A stretch of DNA of 42,127 nt, taken from contig JAJYFM010000013.1 in NCBI GenBank assembly GCA_021790895.1, positions 1 through 42,127 on the forward strand. The letters run 5' to 3'. Shown piece by piece: positions 33,676-42,034 of the stretch. The translations under genes and the position numbers were made by a program. Every line of letters begins with the position of its first letter. Positions within the stretch are counted from its first letter, which is position 1. The DNA is from a bacterium. GTDB taxonomy: Bacteria; Vulcanimicrobiota; Vulcanimicrobiia; Vulcanimicrobiales; Vulcanimicrobiaceae. Below the pieces are notes generated by a model that ran no database searches, was not told the origin of the DNA, and saw only the letters and a program-made list of their open reading frames with translations.

Positions 33676-35406
33676 CTACGTGTTCCCGGCGTTCCGATAG
33701 GCGAGGAGCAGATCGCGCCGCGTGAGGATGCCGATCAAGGTTTCGTTCTCACCCAAGACGGGAAGCAGCGGCGTATCGCTCTCCGCCATCAACGCTGCGG
33801 CGCGGTCGAGCGTATCGGTTGGTGCGAGCGCGCCGGGGTGCAGGTGGATGATCGAGCGGAGCGGCTCGGCTCCGCGCCGTTCGGCGACTGCGCGGGCAAG
33901 ATCGAGTGCGGTCACGACGCCGATGAAGCGCTCGCCGTCGCAGACGGGAATCGCCAACTCATTTTCGTCGCGCTCTTCATTGATCGCATCGGCGATCGTT
34001 TCACCAACCTGCGCGACGACCGGAGCCTTGCGGGTATAGGCCGCGACCGTGAGACGGGTAAAGAAGCCCGGATTGCGCGCCTTCTTCCAGTCGATGCCGC
34101 GCCGCAGCAGTTTCTGTTCGTAGACGGTAGCGCCGAGCAGACGACGCCCGAGCAACGAAGCGATCACTACGGTGACCATCAGCGGAAGAACGATCGTGTA
34201 ATCGCTCGACATCTCGAAGACGATCATGATCGCGGTGATCGGCGCCTCGGCGGCGGCGGCGAAGAGCGCCGCCATCGCGACGAGACCGTAGGCTGCGGGC
34301 GGGCCGGTCCAGAGCGGAAAGAGCCCGTGAACGACCCGACCGTATGCATCGCCGAGAAATGCGCCGGTAAAAAGCGAGGGCGCAAAGACGCCCCCCGAAC
34401 CACCGCTGCCGAGCGTAAGCGAGGTTGCCAGCGGCTTGAGCGCGGCGAGGAGAAAGGCGTGCGGAGCGGCGACGTGCTCGTAGAGCACCTGTTGGATGGG
34501 GCGGTAACCGACGCCGAAGACCTGCGGAAACCAAATGCCGATCGCGCCGACGCAGGCAAAACCAAGCGCACCCTTCGCCCATGCCGGGAAGCGCGCAGCG
34601 TTGAAGCGATCTTCGACGGCGTAGAGGAGCTTGACGAAACCGGTCGCCCAGAGGGCGGCAAGCACGCCGAGCACACCGTAGAGCAGGAGTTCCAAGGGCG
34701 ATGCGAGTTGGAACGCGGCGGCATTGAACGACGGATGGTTGCCTAAAAACGCGCGACCGACCACCGCCGAGATAACCGAGGAGACGACGATTGCGGCGAA
34801 GGAGCGCGGTGCAAATTCGCCGAGGATGACCTCGGCGGCGAAGAAGACGCCGCCGATCGGTGCATTGAAGGTCGCGGAGATTCCCGCGGCTGCGCCACAG
34901 GCGACGAGCGTTCGCACGATCGATGCGGGCGCACCGACCGCCTGACCGACAACCGAACCGATCGCCGAACCGATCTGCACGATCGGGCCCTCGCGCCCGC
35001 AGCTCCCACCGAAGCCGATCGAGATCGCCGAAGCGATCGATTTGATCGCGATGATGCGCGGCCTCATCACTCCGCCGCGCAGAGCAACCGACTCCATCAC
35101 CTCGGGAACGCCATGCCCCTTCGCTTCGGGAGCGAAGCGGACGGCGAAGGCGACGGCGGCGCAGCCGCCGATCGCGAGCAGGAGGATGATGCCGATCGGG
35201 CCGAGGTACGCATGCAAAAACGGAAGAAGCCGACCGAACGCCAGCCAGCCGGCGCCCGCGATCATGTCGCGAAACGCGACCGCGCCGAGCCCACCGCCGA
35301 CCCCGACAAGAATCGCAGCAACGATCATAAAAGCGCTCTGCGAAACCGAAAAACGAGCGACCCGCAAGATGTAGGCCGTTCCTTTCGGTTCGAAGGCAAG
35401 TCGCAT
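33676..35406 (-). CDS. ClC-family chloride channel/transporter with two CBS domains
   Basis: An inner-membrane ClC protein of 576 residues. The pore motifs are GHGVPE, GSCGREGPIVQIGSA (the GREGP chloride loop) and GSGGSGGVFAPSLFTGA (the GGxFAP loop). About ten membrane helices are followed from residue 445 by two CBS domains (SIIHLHPGALAPTDTL and the final ETLIGILTRRDLL), which in the family bind adenine nucleotides. The gating region FGGSCGREGP has Cys where many have GSG. The start is ATG 35406; GTG 35439 upstream is possible. It lies alone on the minus strand among purine genes; a purine link via CBS-bound nucleotides is speculative. Confidence 0.92.
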   Translation of the reverse strand: MRLAFEPKGTAYILRVARFSVSQSAFMIVAAILVGVGGGLGAVAFRDMIAGAGWLAFGRLLPFLHAYLGPIGIILLLAIGGCAAVAFAVRFAPEAKGHGVPEVMESVALRGGVMRPRIIAIKSIASAISIGFGGSCGREGPIVQIGSAIGSVVGQAVGAPASIVRTLVACGAAAGISATFNAPIGGVFFAAEVILGEFAPRSFAAIVVSSVISAVVGRAFLGNHPSFNAAAFQLASPLELLLYGVLGVLAALWATGFVKLLYAVEDRFNAARFPAWAKGALGFACVGAIGIWFPQVFGVGYRPIQQVLYEHVAAPHAFLLAALKPLATSLTLGSGGSGGVFAPSLFTGAFLGDAYGRVVHGLFPLWTGPPAAYGLVAMAALFAAAAEAPITAIMIVFEMSSDYTIVLPLMVTVVIASLLGRRLLGATVYEQKLLRRGIDWKKARNPGFFTRLTVAAYTRKAPVVAQVGETIADAINEERDENELAIPVCDGERFIGVVTALDLARAVAERRGAEPLRSIIHLHPGALAPTDTLDRAAALMAESDTPLLPVLGENETLIGILTRRDLLLAYRNAGNT

Positions 35407-35512
35407 GGAGCCGTGTTCTTGCGGCGACCTCAAAATCACTGCGTCGCAACTGCTGCTCTCGAGCGGCAGGGGGGCTGCAAGGTGAAGGGAACCTTAACGC
35501 CCCCATGAGCGA

Positions 35513-35519
35513 TTATAGA
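35513..35519 (+). promoter_or_regulatory. candidate -10 box of the Bax-inhibitor gene
   Basis: TTATAGA ends five bases before the ATG at 35525, in a GC-rich divergent gap, again with room for only a few bases of leader. The GAGAG within could also act as a weak ribosome site. No convincing -35. Confidence 0.35.
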
Positions 35520-35524
35520 GAGCG

Positions 35525-36190
35525 ATGAACTACCGCATACCACCCTCGCCTCCGTATGGAGCGACGGTATCGACGCCGGCACTGTTGAGCCAAGTGCTCG
35601 GCATCACCGGACTCGGGCTCTGCATAACGGCGCTCGCCGCCTATCTTTTTCGCGATATGGCACCCGGCATTCTCGCGCTGGGGGCGCTCATCGGCGGATT
35701 TATTCTGCTCATAACCATCCGACGCATGAGCGTCACGAACGAACCGCTTGCGTTACTGATGTTCTACGCGTTTACTTTTCTCGAAGGCGTCGGCATTGCG
35801 CCGACGATCGCCTACTATGCGCACATCGATGGCCCCAGCGTCGTCGTGAACGCCGCCCTTACCACCGGACTCGGGATGCTCGGACTCGGCGCGGTCGTCT
35901 ATGCGACGACCTTCGATTTCCGCCGTCTCTACGGCGTGCTGGCGATGGCGTTGATGGCGATCATCGTGATTAGCATCGTTTCGCTTTTCGTTCACTTCGT
36001 CTCACCGACGGCGATCTCGTGGGTGGTGCTCTTCATTTTCGCCGGGCTCACGCTCGCGGATTTTGCGCGCATTCGCGCCGGTGGAGGAGGAGCGAGTGCG
36101 GTCATGCTCGCCGTGAGCATTTATCTCGACGCGATCAACATTTTTCTCGCGTTATTGCAAATTTTCAGCGGTCGCCGCTCGAACGATTAG
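35525..36190 (+). CDS. Bax inhibitor-1 family membrane protein
   Basis: 221 residues with seven predicted membrane helices, the layout of the BI-1/YbhL/YccA family, whose bacterial members act as pH-sensitive calcium leak channels in some species. The family feature EPLALLMFYAFTFLEGVGIAPT lies in the third helix region, and the last helix carries SIYLDAINIFLALLQIF with the conserved Asp. The N-terminus is short, proline-rich and cytoplasmic. It is probably driven by its own promoter and runs into purF ten bases on. The role here is unknown. Confidence 0.9.
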   Translation: MNYRIPPSPPYGATVSTPALLSQVLGITGLGLCITALAAYLFRDMAPGILALGALIGGFILLITIRRMSVTNEPLALLMFYAFTFLEGVGIAPTIAYYAHIDGPSVVVNAALTTGLGMLGLGAVVYATTFDFRRLYGVLAMALMAIIVISIVSLFVHFVSPTAISWVVLFIFAGLTLADFARIRAGGGGASAVMLAVSIYLDAINIFLALLQIFSGRRSND

Positions 36191-36199
36191 CGACCCAAC

Positions 36200-37582
36200 G
36201 TGTGCGGGATTGTCGGTCTCTTCGCCCCAGGTCGTGATGCGGCGAGGCTTGCCTACTTCGGCCTTTACGCGCTCCAACATCGCGGCCAAGAATCGGCCGG
36301 CATCGCTGCCGGTGACGGTGGAACGCTTCGCTCGCATAAAGAGATGGGGCTGCTCGGGGCGATCTTCAATGAGGAAATTCTCGCTCAGTTAAGCGGGCAT
36401 ATCGCGGTCGGGCACACGCGCTATTCCACGACGGGCTCCTCGATCGTCGTCAACGCGCAACCGTTGCTCGAGCGCAGCGATATCGGCGAATTTGCGCTCG
36501 CGCATAACGGCAATCTCACCAATACCGACGAACTGCGTTCTTTGCTTCCGGTCGGGACGGTGATGCAGGCATCATCGGATACCGAAGTGCTCGCAAAACT
36601 CGTCGTCGAGAGCTCCGGAACGATGATCGAGCGGATCGAGACGGCGATGCAGAAGGCGCGCGGTGCCTATTCGATCGTCCTCTGCTCGGAGAACGAACTC
36701 TTCGCGTTTCGCGACCCATGGGGGGTGCGGCCGCTCTGCCTCGGGACCTTCGACGACGGCGGTTATGTCGTCGCCAGCGAGTCCTGCGCGCTTGCGACGG
36801 TGGGGGCGCGCTATCTTCGCGATGTGGAGGCAGGGGAGGTCGTCCACGTCACGCGCGACGGCATCACTTCCTATCACGTGCATGTGAAGGATGAATTTCC
36901 CGCGCTGTGCATGTTTGAATATATTTATTTCGCGCGCCCCGATTCCAAGTTTGACAATCGTTCGATCTATGTGGCGAGACACGAAATGGGGCGTCGTCTT
37001 GCGCGCGAGCATCCAGTCGATGCCGACTGCGTGATGGCCGTTCCCGATTCCGCGGTTCCCGGAGGAATCGGTTATGCCACCGAGAGCGGCTTGCCGTACG
37101 TCGAAGGATTGATAAAAAACCGTTACATCGGGCGCACCTTTATCAGCCCCGACCAATCAATGCGCTCACGAGGGGTGCATTTAAAATTCAATCCGGTCGT
37201 CGAGAATTTGCGCGGACAGCGCGTCGTCGTCGTCGACGATTCGATCGTGCGCGGGACGACGACGCCGCGAATCGTTGCGCTGTTGCGCGAAGCAGGTGCG
37301 CGCGAAGTGCATCTGCGTATCACCTCACCGCCGATTCTGCACCCGTGTTATCTCGGGGTCGATATGGCGAGTTACGATGAACTGATCGCCGCGAATTATA
37401 CTGTCGAGGAAATTCGCGCGAAGACCGGAGCAGATTCACTCGGCTATCTTTCGCTCGACGGCCTGATCGCTTCGACCGGGCGCAAGCGCGACGAGATGTG
37501 TCTTGGATGCCTGACGGGAGTCTACCCGACTGAGCCCGCCGAGCACGAACGTGCTCCGCACGCGCTGACCCGCTCCTCATAA
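36200..37582 (+). CDS. purF: amidophosphoribosyltransferase
   Basis: PurF makes phosphoribosylamine from PRPP and glutamine, the first committed purine step. The 460 residues begin directly CGIVGLFAPG, so the N-terminal nucleophile Cys needs only Met removal and there is no propeptide. The PRPP loop is VVDDSIVRGTTT (about 340-351). Cysteines in CMFEYIYFARPDS, HPCYLGVDM and CLGC sit where the Bacillus-type enzyme binds a 4Fe-4S cluster, so an oxygen-sensitive cluster is likely. The start is GTG 36200. It follows the Bax-inhibitor gene and faces the desaturase gene 22 bases after its end. Confidence 0.96.
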   Translation: MCGIVGLFAPGRDAARLAYFGLYALQHRGQESAGIAAGDGGTLRSHKEMGLLGAIFNEEILAQLSGHIAVGHTRYSTTGSSIVVNAQPLLERSDIGEFALAHNGNLTNTDELRSLLPVGTVMQASSDTEVLAKLVVESSGTMIERIETAMQKARGAYSIVLCSENELFAFRDPWGVRPLCLGTFDDGGYVVASESCALATVGARYLRDVEAGEVVHVTRDGITSYHVHVKDEFPALCMFEYIYFARPDSKFDNRSIYVARHEMGRRLAREHPVDADCVMAVPDSAVPGGIGYATESGLPYVEGLIKNRYIGRTFISPDQSMRSRGVHLKFNPVVENLRGQRVVVVDDSIVRGTTTPRIVALLREAGAREVHLRITSPPILHPCYLGVDMASYDELIAANYTVEEIRAKTGADSLGYLSLDGLIASTGRKRDEMCLGCLTGVYPTEPAEHERAPHALTRSS

Positions 37583-37603
37583 GGGCGGAGCGACCGCGCG
37601 AGA

Positions 37604-38443
37604 TTACGGTTCGGGCTGGAGGTTGCGGGCGAGCGAGCTCGCCGCCGGGAGCTTGATACGATCGGCGAGTCTGAGCGATGCGAGTATTCGCACGTTGAGC
37701 CACGTCGGATCGAATTCGAACCAACGCAGACCATGTCGCGCCGAAAACGGAAACGCGTGGTGGTTGTTATGCCATCCCTCGCCCCACGAGAGGAGCGCGA
37801 CCCACCAGCAGTTCGTCGAGAGATCGCCCGTGCGGTAGGTTCGATAGCCGAGGGAGTGCGCGGCGCTGTTGACGAGCCACGTGGTGTGATAGCCGGCGAC
37901 GAGGCGAACGAAGATTCCCCAGAGGACCCAGGTCCATCCGCCGAATGCGAAGAGCAGAAGGGCGAGCGCGAGCTGCATGTAGACATGCGTGCGCTCGAGG
38001 AAGCGATAGAAACGGCTCCCGCAGAGGTCGGGTGCAAAGCGTGCAATCTCCGCCTCGGTTGGGATTGCCTCGTTGTGCTTGTAGATCCACCGAATATGCG
38101 CCCAACGGAAACCGCGATCCATTCCATGTGGATCGTTTTCGGTGTCGGCGTTCGCATGGTGTTTGCGGTGCGTCGCCACCCAGCGGATCGGATCGCCTTG
38201 CAGCGCGAGCGCGCCGAAGATCGCGAGCACGTATTCAAGCGGCTTACGTAAGCGTAATCCGCGATGGGTGAGCGTGCGGTGGTAGAAGAGGGTGATGCCG
38301 AGCGCACCGGTGAGGTAGGCAATGATTGCGGCTACCACGAGTGCGCTCAACTGGAATGCACCGGGAATGAATACCCCGAGCGCGCCGAGATGAATCGCCG
38401 CGAGCCCGTAGCGATTCATACGGCGCCGAACGAGGTCTGTCAC
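37604..38443 (-). CDS. acyl-CoA/acyl-lipid fatty acid desaturase
   Basis: A membrane di-iron desaturase of 279 residues, probably delta-9 type. Its three histidine boxes are HRTLTH (55-60), HRKHH (92-96) and HNNHH near residue 234, and a GEGWHNNHHAFP motif is typical of the family. Two hydrophobic hairpins flank the boxes. It introduces a double bond in fatty acyl chains and would adjust membrane fluidity. The GTG start at 38443 has AGGA six bases upstream. It is six bases after the zinc-ribbon gene on the same strand, and the two form an operon. Acyl carrier and electron donor are unknown. Confidence 0.92.
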   Translation of the reverse strand: MTDLVRRRMNRYGLAAIHLGALGVFIPGAFQLSALVVAAIIAYLTGALGITLFYHRTLTHRGLRLRKPLEYVLAIFGALALQGDPIRWVATHRKHHANADTENDPHGMDRGFRWAHIRWIYKHNEAIPTEAEIARFAPDLCGSRFYRFLERTHVYMQLALALLLFAFGGWTWVLWGIFVRLVAGYHTTWLVNSAAHSLGYRTYRTGDLSTNCWWVALLSWGEGWHNNHHAFPFSARHGLRWFEFDPTWLNVRILASLRLADRIKLPAASSLARNLQPEP

Positions 38444-38449
38444 ATGGTC

Positions 38450-38752
38450 CTAGCGGTAGCTGGGGCGCGACGCGAAGCAGTCGCGGCAGTAGACCGGTTT
38501 ATCACCACGGGGCTGGAACGGGACTTCGGCGACGCCGCCGCACTGGCTGCAGGTCGCTTTAAACATTTCACGACGGGCACCGCCGCCGCCGCTTCCACCG
38601 CGGCCGCCGCTCGCCTTACGGGCAGCGCGACAATCGGCGCAACGGCTCGGCTTGTTCGTGAAGCCCTTGCTTGCGTAGAACTGCTGTTCGTTGACGGTAA
38701 AGGTAAACGTGCGTCCGCAATCGACGCATGTGAGGATTTCTTCGGTGTACAT
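38450..38752 (-). CDS. small zinc-ribbon protein
   Basis: 100 residues with two CxxC pairs at each end: residues 9 and 12 (CVDC) and about 41 and 44 (CADC) form the first ribbon, and CSQC and CRDC (last 30 residues) the second. A basic, glycine-rich linker joins them. Proteins of this two-ribbon kind are common in bacteria and have no established function; nucleic-acid or protein binding is likely. ATG 38752 is chosen because AAGGAG lies nine bases before it; an in-frame ATG three codons upstream abuts that site and is less likely. It is co-transcribed with the desaturase. Confidence 0.85.
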   Translation of the reverse strand: MYTEEILTCVDCGRTFTFTVNEQQFYASKGFTNKPSRCADCRAARKASGGRGGSGGGGARREMFKATCSQCGGVAEVPFQPRGDKPVYCRDCFASRPSYR

Positions 38753-38796
38753 TCGAGACATCTCCTTGGATGCGACGCGCGTTTGCTTCGCATGGG

Positions 38797-38936
38797 GGTG
38801 GGTAGATCCGCAAGAGCGAGTAGCAGCTGCTCCCGAGGCCAAAGAGCCCCTGCACGGTGCCGAAGATGCACTCTCCGGAGTCGGCAGGTGACTGTAGGCG
38901 GTGCTTCCACGCAACTTGCCCAATGCCCGCTTTTTC
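38797..38936 (+). ncRNA. structured RNA, possibly 6S RNA
   Basis: The 310-base gap between the zinc-ribbon and HD-GYP genes holds a long imperfect hairpin ending in a T run. Closing stem: GCAAG (38810-38814) with CTTGC (38915-38919), GCG (38816-38818) with CGC (38910-38912), AGCA (38822-38825) with TGCT (38902-38905). Then come an asymmetric bubble, a stem TGCCG (38858-38862) with CGGCA (38882-38886) and a tip ACTC-TCCG-GAGT (38870-38881). TTTTT at 38931-38935 would end transcription. A rod with a central bubble of this size is the architecture of 6S RNA, which binds RNA polymerase. A weak promoter (TTGGAT, 17 bases, CGCATG) precedes it. Sequence identity with known 6S is not demonstrable by eye. 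Confidence 0.45.
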
Positions 38937-39062
38937 TCGCAGCGATTTTCCTCGCATCGAGCCGGAGCCGGACGCGGGTTAGGAGAGGGATTTCGATAGG
39001 GCATCGGCAACGCATCGGCACGGCGTGGCCGACGCGGCGCCGTACGACGGGGGTGGAGGAAT

Positions 39063-39713
39063 ATGGAAGTGCCTCCCGTTTTGATGTCGGATAAGGGAGA
39101 AGCCGTGACCCAGGTCGATCGAGCGATCCACGCCGCCGTCGAGGTGCGCGACGAGCACACAGCGGTCCACGGCTTGCAGGTGGCCCGACTCTCCGAAGCG
39201 TTGGGGCGCGCGATCGCGCTGGAATCCGACGACATCGACGCGCTACGCGAGGCCGCCCACATCCATGATGTCGGGAAGATCGGGATTCCCGATCGCGTGC
39301 TGTTGAAGCCCTCGCCGTTGAGCTCCCACGAATGGGAGATCATGAAAAGCCACAGCATCCTCGGCGCGCGTATCGTCGCCGCGCAATCCTCGCTGCATTG
39401 GCAACAACACCACGCCTCGACCGGCATCGTGAATGCGATCCGACATCACCACGAACGCTTCGACGGACGCGGTTATCCCGACGGACTCGCCGGTGACGCG
39501 ATCCCGCTCTGGGCGCGGATCATCTTGATCGCCGATTGTTACGACGCGCTCACCGAGACGCGCGCCTATCGCCCGCCGCTTGCGCACGACGCGGCGATGT
39601 CGGTGATGGCCGAGGAGCGCGGAAGCGTCAGCGATCCGGAGCTCTTCGACGTCTTTGCGCGGACGATCGAAAACAGCCCGTGGCGGGCCGGAGCACCCGC
39701 GCAGAGCGAATAG
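39063..39713 (+). CDS. HD-GYP domain phosphodiesterase
   Basis: 216 residues consisting almost only of an HD-GYP domain, the class that hydrolyses cyclic di-GMP. Motifs are AAHIHDVGKIGIPDRVL (the HD pair, about residues 66-82), HHERFDGRGYPDGL (the GYP motif, about 129-142) and RIILIADCYDALT. The C-terminus lacks the usual extra helices, and there is no receiver or sensor domain, so input must come from partner proteins or abundance. A strong ribosome site GGTGGAGGA precedes the ATG. It stands alone between the candidate RNA and the convergent panB. Confidence 0.9.
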   Translation: MEVPPVLMSDKGEAVTQVDRAIHAAVEVRDEHTAVHGLQVARLSEALGRAIALESDDIDALREAAHIHDVGKIGIPDRVLLKPSPLSSHEWEIMKSHSILGARIVAAQSSLHWQQHHASTGIVNAIRHHHERFDGRGYPDGLAGDAIPLWARIILIADCYDALTETRAYRPPLAHDAAMSVMAEERGSVSDPELFDVFARTIENSPWRAGAPAQSE

Positions 39714-39725
39714 CGTTCGGGGCGA

Positions 39726-40550
39726 TTAATGCGCCGGAAAGCGCTGCTCGCGGACTTCGCGAGCATACTCTGCAAGCGCCTCGGTTGCGGCCGCCCCGAG
39801 CTCGGCGAATCGTTTCGCAAACGGCGGTGATTGCGAGTAGATTCCCAACACGTCGTGCAGGACGAGTACCTGCGCGTCGCAGTGAGCGCCGGCCCCGATC
39901 CCGACCGTCGGAATCGCGATCGATGCGGTAATCTCCGCGGCGATCTCGCTATCGACGACCTCGAGCACGATCGCGTACGCGCCCGCCGCTTCGACCTTTT
40001 TCGCCTGTTCCAACAAGCGCTCGCGGTTTGCGCGTTTTTTGTATCCGGGGCCGAGCCCGGCGGTCTGCGGCATCACGCCGATATGCCCCATCACCGGGAT
40101 GCCGGTCGCGGCGATCGCCGCAATGCGGTCGGCCTCCATGCCGCCGCCTTCGAGTTTGACACTGCACGCGCCGCCCTCTTTGACCAAGCGAATGGCGTTG
40201 CGCACCGCATCTTCATCGCTGACGTGATACGAACCGAACGGCATATCGACGACGATATGGGCGCGGGTCGTCCCGCGCACGACGGCTTGCGCATGATGGA
40301 TCATCACCTCGACGGTGATCGGCGTGGTTTCATCGTAACCCAACACGACGTTCGCGAGGCTGTCGCCGACGAGGATGATATCGATCCCCGCTGCTTCGGC
40401 GAAGCCTGCGAATGGTGCGTCGTAGGCCGTCACGATCGGGAACGGCGTGCCCTTGCGGCGCCGAACGGCTCCGGCGGTCATGCGGCGCACCGCACGCCCG
40501 TGTGCCGGCTCGTACGGGCGCGCCTGATCGCTCGCGCCGTGCGCGGACAT
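39726..40550 (-). CDS. panB: 3-methyl-2-oxobutanoate hydroxymethyltransferase
   Basis: PanB makes ketopantoate, the first step of pantothenate synthesis. The 274 residues contain ILVGDSLANVVLGYDETTPIT with the magnesium-binding Asp, DMPFGSYHVS, SVKLEGG and GIGAGAHCDAQVLVLHDVLG. All main motifs are present. The start is ATG 40550, two bases after the pepA stop; the N-terminal 25 residues are unusually long and basic, so an internal ATG at MTAGAVRRRKG could be the real start. panC and panD are not in the window. Confidence 0.93.
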   Translation of the reverse strand: MSAHGASDQARPYEPAHGRAVRRMTAGAVRRRKGTPFPIVTAYDAPFAGFAEAAGIDIILVGDSLANVVLGYDETTPITVEVMIHHAQAVVRGTTRAHIVVDMPFGSYHVSDEDAVRNAIRLVKEGGACSVKLEGGGMEADRIAAIAATGIPVMGHIGVMPQTAGLGPGYKKRANRERLLEQAKKVEAAGAYAIVLEVVDSEIAAEITASIAIPTVGIGAGAHCDAQVLVLHDVLGIYSQSPPFAKRFAELGAAATEALAEYAREVREQRFPAH

Positions 40551-40552
40551 CG

Positions 40553-42034
40553 CTAGCCCGCCATCTTCTCGGCGAGGTGAACGAATGCGCGCACCGGCGT
40601 ACCGGTCGGGCCCTTCGCCGACCACGCCGTCTCGCCATCAACGTAGGCGGTGCCAGCGACATCGAGATGCATCCACGGCGTCTTCTCAACGAACGCCTTC
40701 AGGAACGCCGCCGCGGTGAGCGTTCCGGCCGGGCGTCCGCCGGTATTCTTAAGATCGGCGATATCGCTCTTCATCGCGTTGCTGTAATCGTCGTAGAGCG
40801 GCATGCGCCAGTAGCGTTCACCGCAATCTTTCACCGCATCGAGAAAGAGCGATGCGAATGCATCGTCGTTGCCGACCGCTGCACTTGCGGCGTGTCCGAG
40901 AGCGATAACGCAGGCACCGGTGAGGGTCGCGGCGTCGACGATCTGCGTCGCTTTCAGCGAACGCGCGTAGACGAGCGCGTCGGCGAGAACGAGCCGGCCT
41001 TCGGCGTCGGTATTGATGACCTCGATGGTCGTGCCGTTACTCGCGCGGACGATATCGCCGGGTTTCGTGGCTTTACCACCAGGCATATTTTCGGTTGCGG
41101 GAACGATGCCGACGACGTTGATGTTCGGTTTGAGCGCCGCAATCGCGCCCATCGCTGCGATGACGCCGGCGCCTCCGGACATATCGTACTTCATCTCTTC
41201 CATTTTCTCCGGCGGTTTCAACGAGATACCGCCGGTATCGAACGTGATGCCTTTCCCGACGAGCGCGAGCAGTTTCTCGCTCTTCGGCGCGCCGCGGTAG
41301 TGCATGACGATAAAGGCCGGCGGCTGCGCGCTGCCCTGCGCGACCGAGAGGAACGAGCCCATTTTTTTCTCGGCCGCCCATGCCGCATCGTGCACTTCAA
41401 TCTCTAAGCCGTGCGCTTTCGCGACCGCGGTCGCCTCGGCGGCGAGGTGGGTCGGCGTCATGTCGTTCGCCGGTGTTAACGCTAAGCGGCGCGCAAGGTT
41501 GACCGCCTCACCGATGGCGACGCCGCGCTTGAGCCCGCGCGCGATGGCGTCGGCGTTGAATCCTTGCGAGAGCAGCAGCGTCTCGGTGATGGCGATCGCA
41601 CGCTCGGGGGCGCTTTGATAGGTGCCCGTTTCAAATGAACCGGCGATCGCGCCTTCGGCGGCAAAAGAGGCACAGCGTTCTTCGTCGCCGGCGGCCTGCT
41701 GCGGGAAGGCGATAGCGAGTTTGGTCGCACCGCGCTTGCCGAGCGTGCGAACCGCCGTTCCTGCGACCTTGGCCATCACCGAGGGCGAAAACGTAGCGGG
41801 ATCGCCGAGCCCCACGAGCAGGACGCGCTTGAAGGGGTGAGCGGCAGCGTGGAGCAGGGTGCTCTCGCCGATCTTTCCCTTGAACTCGCCGGAGGCGAGG
41901 ATATCGGCGATCGCTCCGCCGAGGAGGGCATCGAGCTCTTTTGCGATGCCGACGAGCGGGCTCTCCGAGGGAATCGGCACGGCAATAGCGCATGGCAGCG
42001 ACCCGAGAGCATCAGATGATTGAAGAACGTGCAT
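40553..42034 (-). CDS. pepA: leucyl aminopeptidase (M17)
   Basis: A 493-residue cytosolic aminopeptidase with two metal ions; the family also includes DNA-binding members. The C-terminal catalytic domain holds VGKGITFDTGGISLKP (the metal-binding Lys and Asp), the signature NTDAEGRLVLADAL with Asp, Glu and catalytic Arg, and SDIADLKNTGGRPAGT. The N-terminal domain is the less conserved M17 domain. The start is ATG 42034, with AAAGG seven bases upstream; a TTG two codons earlier is less likely. It precedes panB on the minus strand by two bases, so the two are co-transcribed. Its promoter lies in the last 90 bases of the window, where no clear -35/-10 pair stands out. Confidence 0.95.
   Translation of the reverse strand: MHVLQSSDALGSLPCAIAVPIPSESPLVGIAKELDALLGGAIADILASGEFKGKIGESTLLHAAAHPFKRVLLVGLGDPATFSPSVMAKVAGTAVRTLGKRGATKLAIAFPQQAAGDEERCASFAAEGAIAGSFETGTYQSAPERAIAITETLLLSQGFNADAIARGLKRGVAIGEAVNLARRLALTPANDMTPTHLAAEATAVAKAHGLEIEVHDAAWAAEKKMGSFLSVAQGSAQPPAFIVMHYRGAPKSEKLLALVGKGITFDTGGISLKPPEKMEEMKYDMSGGAGVIAAMGAIAALKPNINVVGIVPATENMPGGKATKPGDIVRASNGTTIEVINTDAEGRLVLADALVYARSLKATQIVDAATLTGACVIALGHAASAAVGNDDAFASLFLDAVKDCGERYWRMPLYDDYSNAMKSDIADLKNTGGRPAGTLTAAAFLKAFVEKTPWMHLDVAGTAYVDGETAWSAKGPTGTPVRAFVHLAEKMAG

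Noticed and set aside
38797-38936. Signal recognition particle RNA in the same gap
   Set aside because: The conserved SRP apical loop (GGAAGGAAGCA type) is absent on both strands.
38940-39062. Small gene between the candidate RNA and the HD-GYP gene
   Set aside because: No open frame with a ribosome site and plausible protein sequence; the stretch shows only GC-rich leader and the HD-GYP ribosome site.
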